DNA of 64,000 nucleotides, taken from Hornefia butyriciproducens (lineage in GTDB: Bacteria > Bacillota > Clostridia > Peptostreptococcales > Anaerovoracaceae). The notes below the pieces were generated by a model. It worked only from the letters and a program-made list of their open reading frames with translations, did not search any database and was not told where the DNA came from. Positions 8,205-16,559 of the stretch are shown here, in pieces; positions within the stretch are counted from its first letter, which is position 1; every line of letters begins with the position of its first letter. A program made the position numbers and the translations under genes. Where the stretch lies: contig NZ_VUMZ01000003.1 of the NCBI RefSeq assembly GCF_009695915.1, forward strand, positions 124,001 through 188,000. The letters run 5' to 3'.

Positions 8205-8393
8205 GTTAAACGACCGCGGACGCGAACGAATTCGGAGTCTCTGAGCACGGCGGACGGAGAGACCGGGAAAACCTGTGTTTTTTCGCAATTCGGGGTTTCA
8301 TACAGAGGGGAAAAGGGTAGTAAATTCAAAGGATAACTGTTTCTGTGTAACAGCGGCCGGAAGGCCTTTAGAAATTAGAAAGAGGAAATCAAA

Positions 8394-10004
8394 ATGAGGA
8401 AATTAGTTAAGAACAATGTCAGCTGGGTCGGTTACATCGACTGGGAACTGGAAACCTTTCACGGAGATGAATATTCCATTCTGAACGGTTCCAGTCAGAA
8501 CGCCTATCTGATCGAAGAGGAAAAGACCGTGCTGATGGATACCGTATGGCTGCCGCATAAGGAATGGTTTATGGAGAACCTGAAATCAGAAATCGATCTT
8601 AATAAAATTGATTATATCGTAATGCAGCACGGCGAGCAGGATCACTCCGGTTCTCTGAGCGCGCTGATGGAGGAAATCCCCAATACGCCGATCTACTGTA
8701 CCGAAGAGGCGGTCAAGAGCCTGGAGGGTCAGTACGGAAAGCACGGATGGGACTTCCATGTGGTAAAGACAGGTGACAGTCTGGATATCGGAAACGGCAA
8801 GAAGTTGATCTTTGTCGAAATGAAGATGCTTCATTGGCCGGATTCTATGGCCACATACATGACCGGAGACAATATTCTGTTCTCCATGGATGCGTTCGGA
8901 CAGCATTTCGCAGTGGGCGAACTGTTCAACGACCTGGCGGACCAGGGGCTGCTGTATAAAGAGGCCCTCAAATACTTCACCAACATTATCAACCCGTTTG
9001 CGAATTTCGTGACCCCCAAACTGGATGAGATTGCGGCGCTGAATCTGCCGATTGACATGATCTGCCCTTCTCACGGAGCGATCTGGAGAGATAATCCGAT
9101 GCAGATCGTTGAGAAATACAGAGAATGGGCGGACGCTTACCAGGAGGATCAGGTAACGATCGCCTATGATACCATGTGGGATGGAACAAAGAAAATCGCT
9201 CATGAAATTGCGGATGAGATACAACGTCAGAGTCCGGAGACAACGGTCAAGGTGCTGAATATCTCCAAGGTGGATAAAAATGAAATCATGACGGAGGTCT
9301 TCAAATCGAAAGCGATTGCTGTCGGTTCTCCAACCTGCGTCAACGATGTTCTGACTTCTGTTGCGGGATGGCTTGCCTTCCTGCGCACGCTGCGGTTTAA
9401 AGGAAAGAAGGCGGCGGCCTTCGGCTGCTACGGATGGAGCGGCGAGTCTGTGGACATTATCCGTGATGAGCTGCAGAAATCCGGCTTCCTGGTCGTCAAC
9501 GAGCAGGTTAAATCTCTGTGGAATCCTGATGAGGATGACTTTGCGAAGATCCCGGCGCTGGTAGAGGCGCTGCTGTCGAAGGAAGCTCCTGCTTCGGAGC
9601 CTGCCGGCGAACCGGTAGCGGAGGGCAGAATCTTCCAGTGCTCCGTCTGCGGATGGACATATAACGAGGCGGAGGGCGCACCGGACAAAGGAATCCCTGC
9701 GGGCACTAAATGGGAGGATCTCCCGGAAGACTTCCGCTGCCCGGTCTGCAAGGTGCCGAAATCAAAATTCCAGGAGAAGGGAGGCACCGGAGCACCGGCT
9801 GCTGAAGAGGACGTTGCGGAGACAACCGGAAATGCTCCGGGAAGCCGCGTGTACAAGTGCTCCGTCTGCGGATGGACATATAGCGAGGCAGAAGGCGCTC
9901 CGGAGCATGGAATCAAACCGGGAACGCTCTGGGAGAATGTTCCTGAAGACTTCCGCTGCCCGGTCTGCAAGGTACCGAAAACCATGTTTGAGGAAGAAAA
10001 GTAA
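8394..10004 (+). CDS. Flavodiiron protein with two C-terminal rubredoxin domains
   Basis: A 536-residue O2/NO-reducing flavodiiron protein. Residues 1-250 form the metallo-beta-lactamase-like diiron domain with His79-x-Glu81-x-Asp83-His84, a later His in the H-W-P-D-S segment, Asp in F-S-M-D-A-F, and His in C-P-S-H-G-A. The flavodoxin domain (about 255-400, FMN site) follows. Two rubredoxin domains come next, each with C-S-V-C-G-W and C-P-V-C-K-V-P, joined by an Ala/Glu/Pro/Gly-rich linker. Most homologues have none or one rubredoxin tail. It detoxifies O2 or NO in anaerobes and fits with the rbr/perR pair upstream. AGAGG precedes the ATG. Confidence 0.95.
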   Translation: MRKLVKNNVSWVGYIDWELETFHGDEYSILNGSSQNAYLIEEEKTVLMDTVWLPHKEWFMENLKSEIDLNKIDYIVMQHGEQDHSGSLSALMEEIPNTPIYCTEEAVKSLEGQYGKHGWDFHVVKTGDSLDIGNGKKLIFVEMKMLHWPDSMATYMTGDNILFSMDAFGQHFAVGELFNDLADQGLLYKEALKYFTNIINPFANFVTPKLDEIAALNLPIDMICPSHGAIWRDNPMQIVEKYREWADAYQEDQVTIAYDTMWDGTKKIAHEIADEIQRQSPETTVKVLNISKVDKNEIMTEVFKSKAIAVGSPTCVNDVLTSVAGWLAFLRTLRFKGKKAAAFGCYGWSGESVDIIRDELQKSGFLVVNEQVKSLWNPDEDDFAKIPALVEALLSKEAPASEPAGEPVAEGRIFQCSVCGWTYNEAEGAPDKGIPAGTKWEDLPEDFRCPVCKVPKSKFQEKGGTGAPAAEEDVAETTGNAPGSRVYKCSVCGWTYSEAEGAPEHGIKPGTLWENVPEDFRCPVCKVPKTMFEEEK

Positions 10005-10013
10005 GCACAGTTC

Positions 10014-10048
10014 AACGAGGTCGCTGAGGTCCCAGCGGCCTCGTTTTC
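10014..10048 (+). terminator. Terminator of the flavodiiron gene
   Basis: A hairpin ACGAGG-T-CGCTG / CAGCG-G-CCTCGT with a TTTT tail, 10 bases after the stop codon. Confidence 0.85.
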
Positions 10049-10102
10049 AGGAAGAGCGAAGTGCCGCGGAGGAACGTTGTTTTCTATGGTGAAGGTCGGA
10101 AT

Positions 10103-11041
10103 ATGATCATAAATACCGGAAGCAGAACAGATATACCGGCATTTTTCAGTTCCTGGTTCTATAACCGGATCCGGGATGGTTTTGTGATGGTAAGAAATCC
10201 CTTTGATCCGCGGAGGGTGATTCGCTACAGGCTGGATCCCGCCGTCGTTGACGCCATCGTCTTCTGCACCAAGAATCCGGAGCCGATGTTGCCCCGCATT
10301 GCGGAACTCGATGCATTCAATACTTTCTGGTCTGTAACCGTCACATCCTACGGAACGGAAATCGAGCCATATGTGCCTCCTGCGGAACGAGCCGTAGAAG
10401 CGCTGTGTGCACTCTCGGAGCATGTGGGATTTCATAGTTGTGGCTGGCGGTACGACCCGGTGTTTATCAGCGAAAAATACAGCGTGGATTATCATCTGAA
10501 GGCCTTTCGAAGGATGGCAGAGAGCCTGAAGGGGAGTACCGGTCAGTGTGTAGTCAGTTTTATCGATCTCTATAAAAAGACGACCAGAAATTTTCCGGAG
10601 GTGAGACCGGTGTCTTACGGGGACCAGAAAACTCTGGTCTCGCAGATGGCGGAAATCGCCGGGGAAAACGACATGGTACTGTATTTGTGCTGCGAGGATC
10701 CGTCTCTTGAAGGCCCCGGCGTTGACGCAGGAGGCTGCCTTTCACGAGGCGTTCTGGAGCGTGCTCTGGGTGTCACTCTGGATGTGCCTGTGCTTCCGCG
10801 GGCCAGAAAGGGGTGCGAGTGTCTTCTGAATGCGGACATCGGTGCCTATAATACCTGCGGCCACGGCTGCAGATACTGTTACGCCAACTATGACCGGAAA
10901 CTGGTCGCGCAGAATATGAAACGTCATGATCCGGAATCACCTTTCCTGATCGGAAATTCCATGCCTGGGGATATCGTTTCAGACGCTCAGCAGCAATCCT
11001 GGGTGAGTCCGCAGCTCGATATGTTCGCGCGGATGGGATAA
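10103..11041 (+). CDS. DUF1848 family protein with C-terminal Cys cluster
   Basis: A 312-residue protein starting I-I-N-T-G-S-R-T-D-I-P-A-F, the N-terminal signature of DUF1848. The C-terminal third has C-E-C followed by C-G-H-G-C-R-Y-C-Y-A. This is a CxxxCxxC arrangement like that of radical-SAM 4Fe-4S sites, but placed at the end rather than the start of the fold. The function is not established. The start at ATG 10103 is chosen because homology begins there, and GAAGGTCGGA lies upstream. It is followed 85 bases later by the YczE-like gene and may be cotranscribed. Confidence 0.8.
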   Translation: MIINTGSRTDIPAFFSSWFYNRIRDGFVMVRNPFDPRRVIRYRLDPAVVDAIVFCTKNPEPMLPRIAELDAFNTFWSVTVTSYGTEIEPYVPPAERAVEALCALSEHVGFHSCGWRYDPVFISEKYSVDYHLKAFRRMAESLKGSTGQCVVSFIDLYKKTTRNFPEVRPVSYGDQKTLVSQMAEIAGENDMVLYLCCEDPSLEGPGVDAGGCLSRGVLERALGVTLDVPVLPRARKGCECLLNADIGAYNTCGHGCRYCYANYDRKLVAQNMKRHDPESPFLIGNSMPGDIVSDAQQQSWVSPQLDMFARMG

Positions 11042-11125
11042 GTTCAGCGTGCTCGCATGATTACGATAGCCCGACATGTTCGCGCGGATGGAGCGGGTAT
11101 GACAGACGAAGGAGGAGCATTTCTG

Positions 11126-11785
11126 ATGAAGAGAAAAAACTATATTTTCCGTCGCTACTGTATTTTTTTCACGGGTCTTTTTTTTGTGGCGTTCGGCATA
11201 GCCTTTGTAACAAAGGCAGGTCTGGGCACCTCGGCGATTTCCTCTGTACCGTATACCCTGTCGCTGATCTGGCCCGCGCTTACGATGGGGCAGTGGACGA
11301 TTCTGTTCAATTATCTGCTGGTGGCAGCGCAGATCGTGATTCTGAAAGGTCGTGTCAGCAAAATCGAGATGCTCCTGCAGCTGGGAGTCACGTTGATTTT
11401 CGGATACTGTATCGACTTCGGAATGTGGATCCTCACCCCTCTGGAGCCGCAGAACTACGGGACAAAGCTGGCGGCGCTGGGAATCGGCATCTTAATTATG
11501 TCCTTCGGCGCATATCTTGAATTCGTCGGCAACGTAGTTATGCTTCCGGGAGACGGATTCGCAAACACGATTGCCGGGGTCAGCCACAGAAGTTTTGGAT
11601 TCATCCGCTTCATTTCCGATACGATTATGGTCGCGTGTGCGGCACTCATGTGTATCTTCTGTCTTCACGCGCTGACCGGTGTTCGTGAGGGAACTGTCAT
11701 CGCAGCTCTGACAGTGGGAAATGTGGTGCGCATCTATACGAGATTGTTCCGAGGAGTTGAAGAGCGTATACTGCCGGCGGAGTGA
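11126..11785 (+). CDS. YczE/YitT-like integral membrane protein (DUF6198 type)
   Basis: A 219-residue hydrophobic protein with five or six predicted transmembrane helices. It begins K-R-K-N-Y and has the motif G-I-A-F-V-T-K-A-G-L-G-T-S near the end of helix 1, seen in YczE-type proteins. No biochemical role is firmly known for this group. GAAGGAGGA lies 8 bases before the ATG. An upstream in-frame ATG at 11099 is possible but has no site. A convergent iclR gene ends 28 bases after its stop. Confidence 0.75.
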   Translation: MKRKNYIFRRYCIFFTGLFFVAFGIAFVTKAGLGTSAISSVPYTLSLIWPALTMGQWTILFNYLLVAAQIVILKGRVSKIEMLLQLGVTLIFGYCIDFGMWILTPLEPQNYGTKLAALGIGILIMSFGAYLEFVGNVVMLPGDGFANTIAGVSHRSFGFIRFISDTIMVACAALMCIFCLHALTGVREGTVIAALTVGNVVRIYTRLFRGVEERILPAE

Positions 11786-11813
11786 GGGAATTGTCATTCC
11801 AAAAAAGAGAGTA

Positions 11814-12596
11814 TCATCCCGATATATCTTTTCTTCTTATATAAAGTTTATCGTAAATCGCTGAGATTTCAGATGCGGTCTCTTTCAGCTTCTGAGCCAG
11901 TTCCTTGCGTCCTTTTAGTTCCAGACGGCTTGTGGGGGCAGAGAGGCTTATCGCGGCGATTAATTTTTTTTCATGATCATATAGCGGCGCAGCGATGCAG
12001 GATAATCCGTATTCATATTCTTCCGTCTCTGTTGTAACTCCTGTTTTATCGTATTCCTGCTTCCAGTTAAGGTAATCCTCATAGGTTGTTTGTGTGTATA
12101 TCGTTCGTTTTGGGAGCTCCTGATCAAAAAAGGAGATTATCTCATCTTTACTCCGGTGCATCAGAAATATTTTTCCTAAAGAAGAGCAATATAAAGGAGA
12201 AATCGGCACTAATTTGGATACCAGTACAGAAGATTCTCCTGATACATTATATATTGTATAGACCGTATCTTCATTGCAGATACCGAGATTGATGCTTTCT
12301 CCGATATCTTTGGCCAATTTGTCTATATACGGCTGGGCAATTTCCGCAGAGTTACGCGATGCTTTAACGCGTTCGCCCAACGCGATGAAGATTAACCCCA
12401 GAGAATATTCGTCCTGTTCATTTCGGTCGAGCATGCCGAGATTTGTCAGCGTTACACAAAAACGGGAAACCGTCGGTTTGGGAATACCGGTCTGCTTTGA
12501 AAGTTCTGTGACGCCGACCGGCTCCGGAGATAATGATATTGCTTTGATTAGGAGTATAGTACGCTCAACCGCGGTCACATTATTTTTTTCGTTCAT
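11814..12596 (-). CDS. IclR family transcriptional regulator
   Basis: A 260-residue regulator. The N-terminal winged helix-turn-helix (about 8-70) includes the V-T-E-L-S-K-Q-T-G-I-P-K-P-T-V-S-R helix pair. The rest is the IclR effector-binding (GAF-like) domain, with the C-terminal segment around G-L-S-C-I-A-A-P-L. GGAGGG sits 7 bases before ATG 12596; a TTG at 12599 is a weaker alternative. It is divergent from the aminotransferase at 12814, and the promoters share a -35 region. Two symmetric sites in the aminotransferase leader are likely operators, so it probably represses that gene and may control itself. Confidence 0.93.
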   Translation of the reverse strand: MNEKNNVTAVERTILLIKAISLSPEPVGVTELSKQTGIPKPTVSRFCVTLTNLGMLDRNEQDEYSLGLIFIALGERVKASRNSAEIAQPYIDKLAKDIGESINLGICNEDTVYTIYNVSGESSVLVSKLVPISPLYCSSLGKIFLMHRSKDEIISFFDQELPKRTIYTQTTYEDYLNWKQEYDKTGVTTETEEYEYGLSCIAAPLYDHEKKLIAAISLSAPTSRLELKGRKELAQKLKETASEISAIYDKLYIRRKDISG

Positions 12597-12623
12597 CAAT
12601 CAGCCCTCCAATCGAAATATAAA

Positions 12624-12673
12624 AATATAAAAATTCAAAAAAATCTTGACAATCCCTCCTTGTTGGATATAAT
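12624..12673. promoter_or_regulatory. Overlapping divergent promoters of iclR and the aminotransferase
   Basis: On the plus strand, TTGACA (12646-12651) and TATAAT (12668-12673) are 16 bases apart. On the minus strand, TTGTCA (12652-12647) and TATATT (12629-12624) are 17 bases apart. The two -35 hexamers overlap on the same seven base pairs, so RNA polymerase cannot occupy both promoters at once. Confidence 0.75.
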
Positions 12674-12688
12674 AGTCAAAACTAAAAA

Positions 12689-12703
12689 TGAAACCGTGTT
12701 TCA
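12689..12703. promoter_or_regulatory. Palindromic operator 1 (probable IclR-family site)
   Basis: TGAAAC-CGT-GTTTCA, perfect 6-base arms, about 8 bases after the expected start point of the aminotransferase transcript. It is flanked by AAAAA tracts. The shape resembles KdgR-type operators of the IclR family. Confidence 0.65.
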
Positions 12704-12729
12704 AAAATAAAACCATAGTAATCGTTTTT

Positions 12730-12744
12730 AGAAACAGCGTTTCA
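12730..12744. promoter_or_regulatory. Palindromic operator 2 (probable IclR-family site)
   Basis: GAAAC-AGC-GTTTC with the same half-site as operator 1, centred 41 bases (about four helical turns) further downstream. The spacing on one face of DNA suggests cooperative binding. Confidence 0.6.
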
Positions 12745-12813
12745 AAAAAATAAAGATTTGTCATAATTATAGAACAGCAGAGAATTTTGTCAAGGAGGAG
12801 GGAAGCACAGAAA

Positions 12814-13977
12814 ATGAGACATAAGTTTATTGCAAAACGGTACTGGAAAGACATATCCACACCAATGGGGAAGGTGGATGAGTTAGCAAAGAACTATAAT
12901 GACGTGATTAATTTAAGTCTGGGTGATCCTGATTGGACGACAAATAAAATTATCATTGACGGAGCGTATAAAGACGCGCTGGCGGGACATACTAAGTATA
13001 CGGAATTTCGCGGCGATCCGGAGCTCCGTACAGAAATCCGCAAATACTATAAAGAGAGTTTCAATCTGGATTTGAAAGATGAAGAGATTTTTGTCACTGC
13101 CAGCGGCTGTCTGGCCATGTATCTGATTATGGAAGCTATTCTTGACGATGGTGATGAAGTTATTTTACAGGCGCCGTATTTTACGCCATATCCACAGCAG
13201 GTGGAACTGGCAAGAGGTGTTCCGGTGGAACTTCCGACATATGAGAAAGAAGATTTTCAGATTGATATCGACCGGCTGGAATCATTAATTAATGAGAGAA
13301 CAAAGGCTCTCGTGATTAATACCCCAAGCAATCCGACAGGGAACTGTCTTACCGTCGATACGATGAAAAAGATTGCAGATATTGCTGAACGGTACGATCT
13401 GATCGTTATCTCAGATGATATTTATACGGCGTTCAGTTATCAGCATCCTTTTGTACCATTTGTATCAATTGGAAACATGAAGAGCCGTACCTGTGTTATC
13501 AACAGCTTCTCCAAGGATTTTACAATGACCGGCTGGCGGATCGGAAACATTATCGCACCCGACTATATTGTCAAAACGCTTCAGTCCATTAACGAGAACG
13601 TTGTTTTCACGGCTCCGTCTGTTTCCCAGAGAGCGGCGATTCATGCACTGAGAAACAGAGATGTTATACAGCCGCCGATGATTGATGAATACAAGAAAAG
13701 AGTATTTTACGCTGCGGAACGTATCAATCAGATTCCGGGAATGCATGTCATTACACCGCCTAAAGGAACCTTTTATTTGTTTATCAACATCAGAGAAACA
13801 GGAATGGATTCCGTTGAAGTAAGCAATGTGATCTTGCAAGAGGCGCATGTGCTGACGATTCCGGGAATATCATTTGGTATGTGCGGTGAAGGATATCTCA
13901 GAATTGCATGTACGGTGGATGTGGATCTGCTGAAAGAAGCTTTTGATCGGATTGAAGGTGTGAGCATATTCAGATAG
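12814..13977 (+). CDS. PLP-dependent class I/II aminotransferase
   Basis: A 387-residue fold type I aminotransferase of the aspartate-aminotransferase (AspC/PatA) type. It has N-T-P-S-N-P-T-G (substrate/PLP contact), S-D-D-I-Y at the PLP Asp-Tyr pair, and the lysine that binds PLP in S-F-S-K-D-F-T-M-T-G-W-R, followed by the conserved Arg that binds the substrate carboxylate near the C-terminus. The gene is clearly more AT-rich than its neighbours, as is iclR, which suggests a shared and possibly acquired origin. The amino-acid substrate cannot be told. The ATG lies 11 bases after GGAGGG. Confidence 0.88.
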   Translation: MRHKFIAKRYWKDISTPMGKVDELAKNYNDVINLSLGDPDWTTNKIIIDGAYKDALAGHTKYTEFRGDPELRTEIRKYYKESFNLDLKDEEIFVTASGCLAMYLIMEAILDDGDEVILQAPYFTPYPQQVELARGVPVELPTYEKEDFQIDIDRLESLINERTKALVINTPSNPTGNCLTVDTMKKIADIAERYDLIVISDDIYTAFSYQHPFVPFVSIGNMKSRTCVINSFSKDFTMTGWRIGNIIAPDYIVKTLQSINENVVFTAPSVSQRAAIHALRNRDVIQPPMIDEYKKRVFYAAERINQIPGMHVITPPKGTFYLFINIRETGMDSVEVSNVILQEAHVLTIPGISFGMCGEGYLRIACTVDVDLLKEAFDRIEGVSIFR

Positions 13978-13981
13978 TATC

Positions 13982-14119
13982 TGTTGCAGCATAGGCAAGA
14001 TACGAGTCGACGATTTAAAACTGCAGAAAAATGAAACAGAGCTGAATCTGATGCGTGGAATTAAAAGAGTGTTTGATCCCAAAGGAATATTGAATCCGGG
14101 AACGGTAATTAATGGATGA
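13982..14119 (+). pseudogene. C-terminal remnant of a GlcD-type FAD-linked oxidase
   Basis: Immediately after the aminotransferase stop, an open frame of 45 codons with no start codon encodes S-I-G-K-I-R-V-D-D-L and then V-F-D-P-K-G-I-L-N-P-G. The latter is the C-terminal signature of FAD-linked oxidases of the glycolate/lactate oxidase (GlcD) family. Only the last tenth of the usual 460 residues is left. The rest of the gene was deleted, probably by the same event that joined it to the aminotransferase. The fragment cannot be functional. Confidence 0.8.
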
Positions 14120-14198
14120 GCATGTATTAATCTGCAGAGACAGGAAATTCTGCAATCTGCAAATTGCTGTACACAGAAGTCCGGGGATTTACGCTCTC

Positions 14199-14260
14199 TT
14201 GCGTTTGCAGGGAAAATGTGCTATACTGATTTAGTTGTAAAAGCAACTAAATCAGTATAG
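14199..14260 (+). promoter_or_regulatory. Promoter and perfect 40-bp operator of the MFS/MarR operon
   Basis: TTGCGT (14199-14204) and TATACT (14222-14227) are 17 bases apart. A perfect inverted repeat with 17-base arms, CTATACTGATTTAGTTG and its complement (14221-14237 and 14244-14260), loop TAAAAG, covers the -10 and the start point. The centre, TTAGTTG-N6-CAACTAA, has the form of MarR-family sites, and the MarR gene of this operon (16552) is the likely binder. Confidence 0.75.
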
Positions 14261-14270
14261 GAGCAGGATA

Positions 14271-16559
14271 ATGAAGGAAAAGTCAAAATTGAACTTCGGG
14301 CTGATTCTCACCGTTTATCTGCTGGGAATTTTTATGGGCGCACTGGATACGGGAATCGTAACGCCTGCACGCACGGTGATTCAGGAATCGCTGAATGTAG
14401 GGGACAAAGCGGGGATCTGGATGATCACCGTTTATACGCTGGCTTATGCTGCGAGTATTCCCGTGATGGGGAAACTCGCCGATCGAATGGGGCGCAGAAC
14501 AATCTATCTGCTGAGTATTTTCCTGTTCGGCGGCGGCTCTCTGTTCTGCGGGCTTTCTCACGGAATGAACAGCTTCACTGCGCTGCTGATCGCCCGGGCG
14601 GTTCAGGCCGTCGGCGGCGGAGGGATCATGCCTGTGGCGACAGCGGAATTCGGGACGACGTTCCCGGAGGAAAAGAGCGGAATGGCGCTGGGAATGGTGG
14701 GCGGCGTCTATGGAGTAGCGAATATTTTCGGCGCCAGCGTCGGAAGTGCCGTGATGGACTTTTTCGGAACCGGTCATTGGGAATTTATTTTCTTCGTGAA
14801 TGTGCCGATTGCGGTATTCATACTGGCCGCGGGATTTTTTTGTCTTCCGAATACAAAGGAAAAGTCGCGCGATCCAATTGACGGAACGGGAATCTGCGTT
14901 CTTGTCATAATGGTCCTGTGCATAATGTATGGCCTGAAAAATATCGATTTTTTCAATTTCCGGGAAACGCTTCAGAGTACGGATGTCTACCCGTATCTTC
15001 TGATCTTTTTAGCACTGCTTCCGATTTTTGTCTGGATAGAGCGCCGGGCTGCTGATCCGGTCATGAATCTGCATTATTTCTCAACTCCCAGAATCCTTAT
15101 TACTCTGGGAGTTTCCATCATTACCGGAATCGTACTCATGGGCGTGATCTTTGTGCCTCAGCTCTGCGAAAACGCTATGGAAGTGCCTTCAGGCAAGGGA
15201 GGATATTTTGTCATTATACTCGGTGTGTTTGCGGGGGTGGGAGCACCGTTCTCCGGACGCCTGACGGACCGGTTCGGACCAAGGGCAGTTCTTGGAGCGG
15301 GACTGATCGCATCAATCCTCGGGTCTCTGACGGTCATCTTTTCCACCACAGTTGATCCGGGCTGGCCGAATGTTATCGCCGCTCTGATGTTTATCGGTCT
15401 GGGAATCGGATTTACTATGGGAGCACCGCTGAACTACATGATGCTGTGGGAAACGGATGAGCGAGAGGCGAATTCCGCACTGGCGACGCTGTCACTGGTC
15501 CGGTCTCTGGGGACAGTAATTGCACCGGCAGTCATGGTAGGCTTTATTGCGCATGCCGGAACAGGTATTTCCGATGATGTTATGAAACTGATGCCCAAGG
15601 AAGTGAATGTTCCCCGGCTTCCGTATGCGGCGGAACTCACAAAGGTGATGAGATCTCAGGGCGTGGAGAATGTGCCGGATTTCGATTCTATGACACGCAT
15701 ACAGATTGACATGAACGCATCCGGGGGTGACACGGAAATTCCGGAAGCATTGCTGAACGAGTTGAAGAATTCCGATGTGACGACTATTACTGAGAATACA
15801 AAGGATATGGCCCGCTATATGTTCGAGAAAATGAGTCCTCAGATACAGAAAAAGATTGATCGCGGAATCAGCAAGGGAGAATCCGGTGTGCGGTCAGGGA
15901 TCCGGGGGATGGATCAGAGCATCCGGAGGATGCGGGAAGCAGAGTCAGGAATGCAGCAAGGTATCGATGGAATGAATCAGGCTCTGGCGAAACAGTCTGA
16001 GGCTCTGAAGAAAATGAAAAAAGGCCGTGCCGGCGTGCATAAGGGATATCAGGGAGTAAGCAAAGGTGTGAAAGAAATGCAAAAAGCATATGACGCACAG
16101 CAGGTTCCCTTTGTGAGAGAGAAAATGAAACCGCAGCTTGAAAAACTTCAGAAGAAACAGAAGGAGCTCGCCCGAACGGGAAAAAAGATGGATAGGGGTA
16201 TTGCGTCGCTGACCGCCGCACAGAGAAAAATCCGGCAGAAGCAGGCCAGGCTTAAATATCAGAAAGCGCAGATGGCAAAGGCGATTACCGGCATTCAGGA
16301 AGGAAAAAGAGAAGCGAAAGATACGCTAAGGAAATTGAAAATCATGAAAAAGGCGGTACCGGGGGCGCTTGCAGCTGCAGAAAAGAATTATATAAAGGAG
16401 CTTGACAGGAAGTCACCGGAAATACGGCAGACATATCAGAGTGCACTGAACAGAGGATTCCGGCAGGTCTTCATCATGACAGCGATCGCATCTGGCGCAG
16501 GCCTTCTTCTGCTTCTGATGTATCGCAGAAGAAGAGAGGAGAGCAGCTCAAATGACTGA
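14271..16559 (+). CDS. DHA2/EmrB-type MFS exporter with long coiled-coil insertion
   Basis: A 762-residue protein. Residues 1-425 look like a 14-helix drug:H+ antiporter of the EmrB/QacA type, with motif A-like G-K-L-A-D-R-M-G-R-R and motif C-like G-x-x-x-G segments. Residues about 430-725 are a very unusual hydrophilic, Lys/Gln/Met-rich, helix-forming insertion with repeated G-M-x-Q/K and K-x-M-x-K patterns. A final transmembrane helix (about 730-752) and R-R-R-R-E-E tail follow. Typical relatives have about 500 residues. If topology is as predicted, the insertion lies outside the membrane and could act as an extension or a partner-binding stalk. It is operator-controlled and cotranscribed with the MarR gene. 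Confidence 0.85.
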   Translation: MKEKSKLNFGLILTVYLLGIFMGALDTGIVTPARTVIQESLNVGDKAGIWMITVYTLAYAASIPVMGKLADRMGRRTIYLLSIFLFGGGSLFCGLSHGMNSFTALLIARAVQAVGGGGIMPVATAEFGTTFPEEKSGMALGMVGGVYGVANIFGASVGSAVMDFFGTGHWEFIFFVNVPIAVFILAAGFFCLPNTKEKSRDPIDGTGICVLVIMVLCIMYGLKNIDFFNFRETLQSTDVYPYLLIFLALLPIFVWIERRAADPVMNLHYFSTPRILITLGVSIITGIVLMGVIFVPQLCENAMEVPSGKGGYFVIILGVFAGVGAPFSGRLTDRFGPRAVLGAGLIASILGSLTVIFSTTVDPGWPNVIAALMFIGLGIGFTMGAPLNYMMLWETDEREANSALATLSLVRSLGTVIAPAVMVGFIAHAGTGISDDVMKLMPKEVNVPRLPYAAELTKVMRSQGVENVPDFDSMTRIQIDMNASGGDTEIPEALLNELKNSDVTTITENTKDMARYMFEKMSPQIQKKIDRGISKGESGVRSGIRGMDQSIRRMREAESGMQQGIDGMNQALAKQSEALKKMKKGRAGVHKGYQGVSKGVKEMQKAYDAQQVPFVREKMKPQLEKLQKKQKELARTGKKMDRGIASLTAAQRKIRQKQARLKYQKAQMAKAITGIQEGKREAKDTLRKLKIMKKAVPGALAAAEKNYIKELDRKSPEIRQTYQSALNRGFRQVFIMTAIASGAGLLLLLMYRRRREESSSND

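Noticed and set aside
14221-14260. Terminator hairpin upstream of the exporter.
   Set aside because: The palindrome has no T-run, covers a promoter -10 and has MarR-site symmetry, so an operator fits better.
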